64,000 bases of DNA from Golubevia sp. BC0850. Taxonomy: Eukaryota > Basidiomycota > Exobasidiomycetes > Golubeviales > Golubeviaceae. Numbering within the stretch: the first letter of the stretch is position 1; each line of letters opens with the position of its first letter. The stretch lies in the NCBI GenBank assembly GCA_012976225.1, contig JAAVVG010000003.1, positions 1,178,001 to 1,242,000 of the forward strand. The letters run 5' to 3'. Below, piece by piece: positions 59,481 to 64,000 of this stretch. The notes under the pieces are model-generated. The model was not told where the DNA came from. It ran no database searches and saw nothing but the letters and a program-made list of their open reading frames with translations. The position numbers and the translations under genes are program-made.

Positions 59481-59765
59481 CTGATGGCCCGCAAGTCACA
59501 AAGAGAAAGAGAGAGAAGGTAGTTCTTTCTTCAAGAAGACGGAAGTACAAATGAGATGAGTGCTAGATGACGGGGACCAGAGTTGTGAGGATGAATAGGT
59601 AGAGAGAAAAGAGATGAAGCAAGTGGAGAAGGGAACCAGGATGATGCCATGAGAGGTATGTCTAGAAAGAGACGCAGAAAAGAAGGACTTCCAGGGGGAA
59701 TGGGATGAGAGACCGTTCCCCTGACTATCAATCATCGCTTTTGAACGATGGGAAGCTCTGTTCTT

Positions 59766-60506
59766 TCAAAAAAGAATCAGTTGTAACCGGTCGGAAGCTG
59801 GAGAGAAAATTTGTAGGAGGAGGAGAGAAATGGAAGAGAGAGGAGAGGTGTCAGTTGAGTTGGAAGTTAGACTTGAACCACGAGCTCTCGACACAGACAT
59901 AATTACGTATAAGGCTAGAGCTCCAAGAGCCAGGATATTACAATTGTTGATGAATGCTGTGCAAGAGACGAGGGTAGAAGAGAAGAATGAGGTAAGACAC
60001 TGGCTGTCGATCGAAGACGAGGGGAGGACTCTGTGACAACTCACCTTGCTTGGCTCCTGGTCCCTTGGCTTTACAGAAACGAGTTTTGACATTGCACTTG
60101 TAGGATCTGCTGAGGTAACAAAGTAGCATGAGAAGGAACGGTCAGCATAGAATTAGAGGGGGATGGTAATTGGTAGCCAGCGATCAAAACACTCACTCTT
60201 TTGGGTGGACTGGCTCATCGTCATCTTGGAGGTAGATGTGACACGATCCAATGTGCTTTCCAGTCTTTGAGGAGTGAAGGGAGTACTCAAAGTTCTTTCC
60301 AGAGAATGTTGGAAGAAGCTGAATTCCGAGGATGCGACGGTCTGGAGGGCAGAGAAAGGGGAGAAGAATGAGTGACGTCAGTAAGGTGCGTGATGAAAGA
60401 GCGATCCAAAGTTTCGAAACTTACCAAGATCGACAGTCTCCTCAGATTGAGCTTGAGGAGCAGCAGCCACGAAGGCGAGGGAGAGGATGGATTTGATGGC
60501 GACCGT
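59766..60506 (-). CDS. small secreted or membrane protein with no ATG in exon 1
   Basis: Four exons (60425-60506, 60197-60341, 60045-60109, 59766-59956) join in phase to 160 residues. The product has a signal peptide (VAIKSILSLAFVAAAPQAQS), then RRILGIQLLPTFSGKNFEYS, GKHIGSCHIYLQDDD, SYKCNVKTRFCKAKGPG and a hydrophobic span NILALGALALYVIMS. I find no ATG between the TATA box (60650) and the first donor. I place the start at ACG 60506-60504 (AAAACGG: A at -3, G at +4), directly before the signal peptide. An ATC three codons later sits in a GTCGCC context where an ATG would be expected. The frame is also open upstream with hydrophobic sequence. An upstream non-coding exon with the true ATG, or a lost start, are alternatives. 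The family is not recognised. Confidence 0.55.
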
Positions 60507-60642
60507 TTTGATTTTGAGAGGTTTTTCGTAAGGAGAGGAGAGAGAGGAGATGAGGATGAGAGGGAGGATGAAGATGATGAAGAAGATGAGAGAGAGTTTT
60601 GTGGATGAGGAAAAGAAAAGAATGAAGAGCGAAATGGCTCAG

Positions 60643-60650
60643 CTTTTATA
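60643..60650 (-). promoter_or_regulatory. TATA box for the small secreted gene
   Basis: TATAAAAG on the minus strand, about 140 bp upstream of the proposed ACG start. It implies transcription begins near 60615, leaving little room for an upstream exon. Confidence 0.55.
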
Positions 60651-60806
60651 CCTTTTTGGGACTACCCCTTGATTCCTTCAACGGCCACCAGTCCCGTCGT
60701 TTACTGTGTTTATTGAACTTCCTAAAGTAGAAATTGTTTCTGGAAAAGAAGGAATTCGATGGGAGCAAAAGTAAAATCGAAAAAAGAAGGCTGTCAATGC
60801 ACCTCA

Positions 60807-60825
60807 CCCCCCCCCCCCCCGGGGG
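60807..60825. repeat. C14-G5 homopolymer tract
   Basis: Fourteen C directly followed by five G. Such tracts slip in replication and are prone to sequencing error; they also occur in the CDC20 introns and in RRP41 intron 2 (10 C at 3392-3401). Confidence 0.8.
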
Positions 60826-61900
60826 TTTCGATGCCTGTACTCCCTTTCCCCTTCGCCTTGCCGGTTCCGAAAGTCGAAACTCGCCCCCCCTGAAGATTTT
60901 TCATTCCCCCGAGCATCTATCAGGTTCGTTGACTTTTTCTCGGCCTTGCAAAATTGAATCGAGATCGATCTTCTAGTGGATCTCTTGCGGGAGCGAGAAC
61001 TCAGATCAGAGGACAAAGGAGTCATGCCCCCCTTCCTGATGTGTCGTGTCCTCTAAATGTAGGTACTTCAGTTCAAAGGGATCAAAGAGAAGTCGAATGT
61101 AAGCAGAGCAGATTGAAGTGGAAGAGAATCGGGTGGGAAGAGGAAGCCAGCTCTCGAGTTGCGAGCTGCTCAAGCGTACGATCGTTCAAAAATTGTTTCA
61201 AAATGGGTTTTGATATGAGTTTTTGTATTGACACTTTTTCTTTTGGAAAGTATGAATATGCGTGACTTTTAGTAATCTTTGAGAGAACCGAGAACGAGAA
61301 ACAAAGGAGTCGGAAAAGTAGGACAGGATAGGTCAGATGGAAGGCAGAGCAGAGCAAATGAGAAGAGGTGTAGAATAATCGAATCAGATTTTAGAGGAAG
61401 GGGTTCTACTGCTCGTGGGTTGGGATTAAACGTGGAAAAAGCGTCGAGAGCAAGAGAAAAAGAGACTTTTTGATGGAGATTTTGACCGGAAGTTTTTTGC
61501 GTTGAAGAGATAGTTGATCTTGATAGAAGACGATAACAGAAGAATTGGATGGGTTTTCTTGAGACTTGTTGGGACCTGCCAGACTTTTTGGGTTGGAAAG
61601 AGCAGACACACTCGAGACCTTAGAAGATGAAGTGAAGATGAAAGCTTTGAGGTTTTCATCTTTTGGGGAAAGGAATAGAGATTCAAGAATTTGGAGAAAT
61701 AAGAAAATTGATTGAAGAGTCGCAAGCGGTCGCAATTGAGTCCTCGTTGTTTGATAAAGTTCATGTGTTTGCGATAATGAGAGAAAGAGGCACGGTAATC
61801 TGGAACGTCTATAGATTGCGATCTTTTGTTGAGGTTGAAGTTGGTAATAATGACTTGATTTGAATCTCAAATCCGATTCCATCCACATCTCTTTTCCGGT
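60826..61900. other. intergenic region
   Basis: Open frames on both strands (e.g. 61406-61888) have no family resemblance. It holds the 3' side of the CCCH gene. Confidence 0.4.
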
Positions 61901-64000
61901 TTAGTTGAGAAACATTCCGTTCTGAAATGAACCTTTCTGACTTTGTTCCCATCCAAAAGTCTCATCATTAGTCAAGTCGTAGTCTCTCTTGTCTGAGGGA
62001 GAAGTGGATCCTTGACTGAAGTTGAGTCCTCCAGCTGGAACCTCCTCGTCGAAGAAGCCTCTTGGAGCAGAACCACTCTCTAGCGGAGTGCGAGGTTGAC
62101 CTGCAAGGGATGGCATCTCCCAAAGGGAACCGACTTTTGGAGCATAGCTAGCTCCACCTTGGATTTGAGCTTGCTGCTGATGGTAGCTTTGAGGACCTGG
62201 AGCTTGAGGAGTCCTCCAAAGACTAGCAGTCTGAGCGATTGAAGATGGCTCTTGACCAGCCAGAGAAGGTAGGGTGAAGCTGCGAAGACGTTGCTGAGGC
62301 TTGTCTTCTCCGAAAGCTGGTTCGAGTCCAAATCTGTTCGACCCATTACCGATTGCTAGAGGCGACGAGGCCTGTGCTTGTGGAAGGAAGAACCCGGGAG
62401 GTCTAGCTTGGGCTTGATGAGGTTGGCGGGCTTGTGATTCTTGAGGTTGACGAGCTTGTGAGGTTTGAGGAGCGTAAGGTTGGAATGGAGAAAAGCCAAA
62501 TCCTCCCAGAGTTGTTGGTTGAGGTTTCTGTCTATCTCTGAAGCTCTCCAGAGAGGTACGTCCAGTAACCGCCTGCTGTTGGAGGTAGTTCCCACGAAGC
62601 TCCTCTTGAGAAGAGAAGGATTCACCGAAAGAAGGAGTCGAGTTCGAAGACTGATGACGAGCTCCTTCAGGTTTGAACCCAACCGTTCTAGCATCTCCGA
62701 TTTGCTCTCTGCTGGAAAGATGAAAATCGTCAAAGATACTCTTTAACTCTCTGCGAGCGTGAGAGGAGTTTCCGAAGAGATCATGTTGACGTCCATCGCT
62801 TTGAACAGGAGACAATTGAAGTCCCAGTCCAGATTGTAAGCGTTCGTTGGCGCTGAGAGCACTCTGTAGAGATCCACTTCCAATCGATCCGAACGACGAT
62901 GGCCAGAATCCACGCTGCTCTGGAGAGTTGAAAGAAGGAGCTGTAGCAGTGGGAGAGATCGAGGATCGAGGAGAGTAGATTGATGCCGAAGCTCCAAGAT
63001 TGGAGTAGCTGTGTTGACGAGAGATTGGAGAAGGGGAAGGGCTGCTGGAAACGGCAACAGAACCTCCTCCAAAAGCGGACCCAGAAGAAGAGCTAGAGAG
63101 ATCTCCACGTCCTATTCCAATCAGGATCGAGCCAGAAGAGTTCTCGATTGAATGAGCTGAGGAGCGGCTGAGTGGTGACGAGGAATTGTCTCCAGCTTGA
63201 GCTTTAGAAGCACTGATTCTAGCGAGAAGTGGACCACGCTCTACTGGCTCTCCGCTCAAAGGGGAGCTCTCATCCAGAGTAGTATGAATGAAGCTGATGA
63301 TGGAGAGAGAGAGAGATATACACCGGGTGAGTCGCTGGAATTCCAAGCGCCCTAGTTCCGTTCGATACCTTCGTACTCACCAACATCTAGCACCGTAAGG
63401 ACAAGTTCCCTTGCTTCTCCAGAAGGTACGGCAAATCTCGGTACGGTGCTGTAAGGTAGAACGAGTGAGAGAAAAGCGTCAGAAAGGGCCTCTGTTAAAG
63501 CATGATGCTTCGTCCTCTCTATCGAGTGAAGCAATGAATCAGAGACCTGGTCTTGACCTGACATAAACGTATCCATCTCAAACTCACCTTGGGATGTCTT
63601 TGAACAGGACGAAGTTCACCTCCGTGAGCAAACTGACATTTAGCACCATATCTACACTTTCCAGATTCTTCCCAAGAGCGACATCTCTCCGTCTTGTAAA
63701 GGCTCGCCTTTCTGTTCGAAGGAGAAGGACCTCCAATTGACGAACCACCATTAACCAATCCTTCGAAACCATCTTGCATCATCTTAGCATTCCAAAGAGC
63801 TTGTTGATGTTCCTCTCCCTTGGAGTCAGCTAAATGGAGCTGCTGTTGGAGAGTCAGATGAGGATTGTGAGAGTCGAAACCACCACCGTAGAGTTGAGAA
63901 GAGCTAGAGAGTTCCGAGATTGGAGAACTAGGAGAACTGCTGGATTGAGCTTGACCGATACTAGTGGTGGGAGAAGAGACTCTTTGTCTCTCAGCTTGAA
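61901..64000 (-). CDS. tandem CCCH zinc-finger RNA-binding protein (TIS11/ZFP36 type), 5' part outside the window
   Basis: Exons 63588 to beyond 64000, 63381-63448 and 61901-63293. The first finger is [18 protein letters not shown] followed by AKCQFAHG, the second [19 protein letters not shown] then ARCCFIH, with the spacing of the ZFP36/Tis11/Cth1 tandem pair. The second finger is split by an intron between its third and last ligands. Such proteins bind AU-rich elements in mRNA 3' UTRs and promote decay. The N-terminal part seen here is Ser-rich with a Gln-rich helix ([17 protein letters not shown]); the 464-residue C-terminal part is Ser/Gln/Gly-rich with repeats of the type QARQPQ and contains no other fold. 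It is bounded by the window edge, so the start is unknown. Confidence 0.88.

Overview
The window looks like a gene-dense nuclear contig from a filamentous or dimorphic fungus, most likely a basidiomycete. The evidence is: many short introns with GTGAGT or GTAAGT donors and C/T-rich acceptors in nearly every gene, fungal-type families (SUR7/PalI, ELO, class I RPD3-type deacetylase, fungal four-unit polyubiquitin), Ser-rich low-complexity proteins, and short intergenic spaces with many head-to-head pairs. I could not settle the class or genus. I saw no rRNA, tRNA, CRISPR, LTR, LINE or DNA-transposon signature.

Layout. 1-8.5 kb: Yippee-like protein (-), exosome subunit RRP41 (+), peptidyl-tRNA hydrolase PTH2 (-) and polyubiquitin (+), with a perfect heat-shock element between the last two. 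9-18 kb: a GPI-type secreted protein and a 2188-residue Ser-rich protein of unknown function. 18.6-25.2 kb: a possible tiny spliced gene, a CDC20-type APC/C activator (-), a decayed RBR ubiquitin ligase (+) and an arrestin-like gene (-). 25.3-29 kb: a coilin-like nuclear-body protein (+). 30-38.4 kb: an F-box/LRR relic, ELO fatty-acid elongase (-), MINDY deubiquitinase (+) and two secreted-protein genes. 38.7-46 kb: an LRR pseudogene, a SUR7/PalI membrane protein (-), a SET-domain gene that looks truncated, and V-ATPase subunit F (-). 46.6-51 kb: RPD3-type histone deacetylase (+) and BET1 SNARE (-). 52-64 kb: an F-box/LRR gene with broken frames, a C2H2 regulator (-), another LRR relic, a small secreted/membrane gene with no ATG in its first exon, and a tandem CCCH zinc-finger gene running off the right edge.

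Themes. Ubiquitin biology recurs (polyubiquitin, CDC20, RBR, MINDY, F-box relics), as does RNA biology (RRP41, PTH2, coilin, CCCH). At least four F-box/LRR-like copies lie in 64 kb, and the three best preserved carry stops or frame breaks, so the family appears to be expanding and decaying. The points most worth a second look are the coilin homologue, the ATG-less secreted gene with an ACG in strong context, the polyubiquitin intron repeated at one codon in three units, the intragenically duplicated secreted protein, and the in-frame stops in otherwise readable host genes.

Exon boundaries were chosen by hand from GT/AG sites, reading phase and remembered family sequences. Most multi-exon models give a whole number of codons. 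No alignment or transcript data were available.
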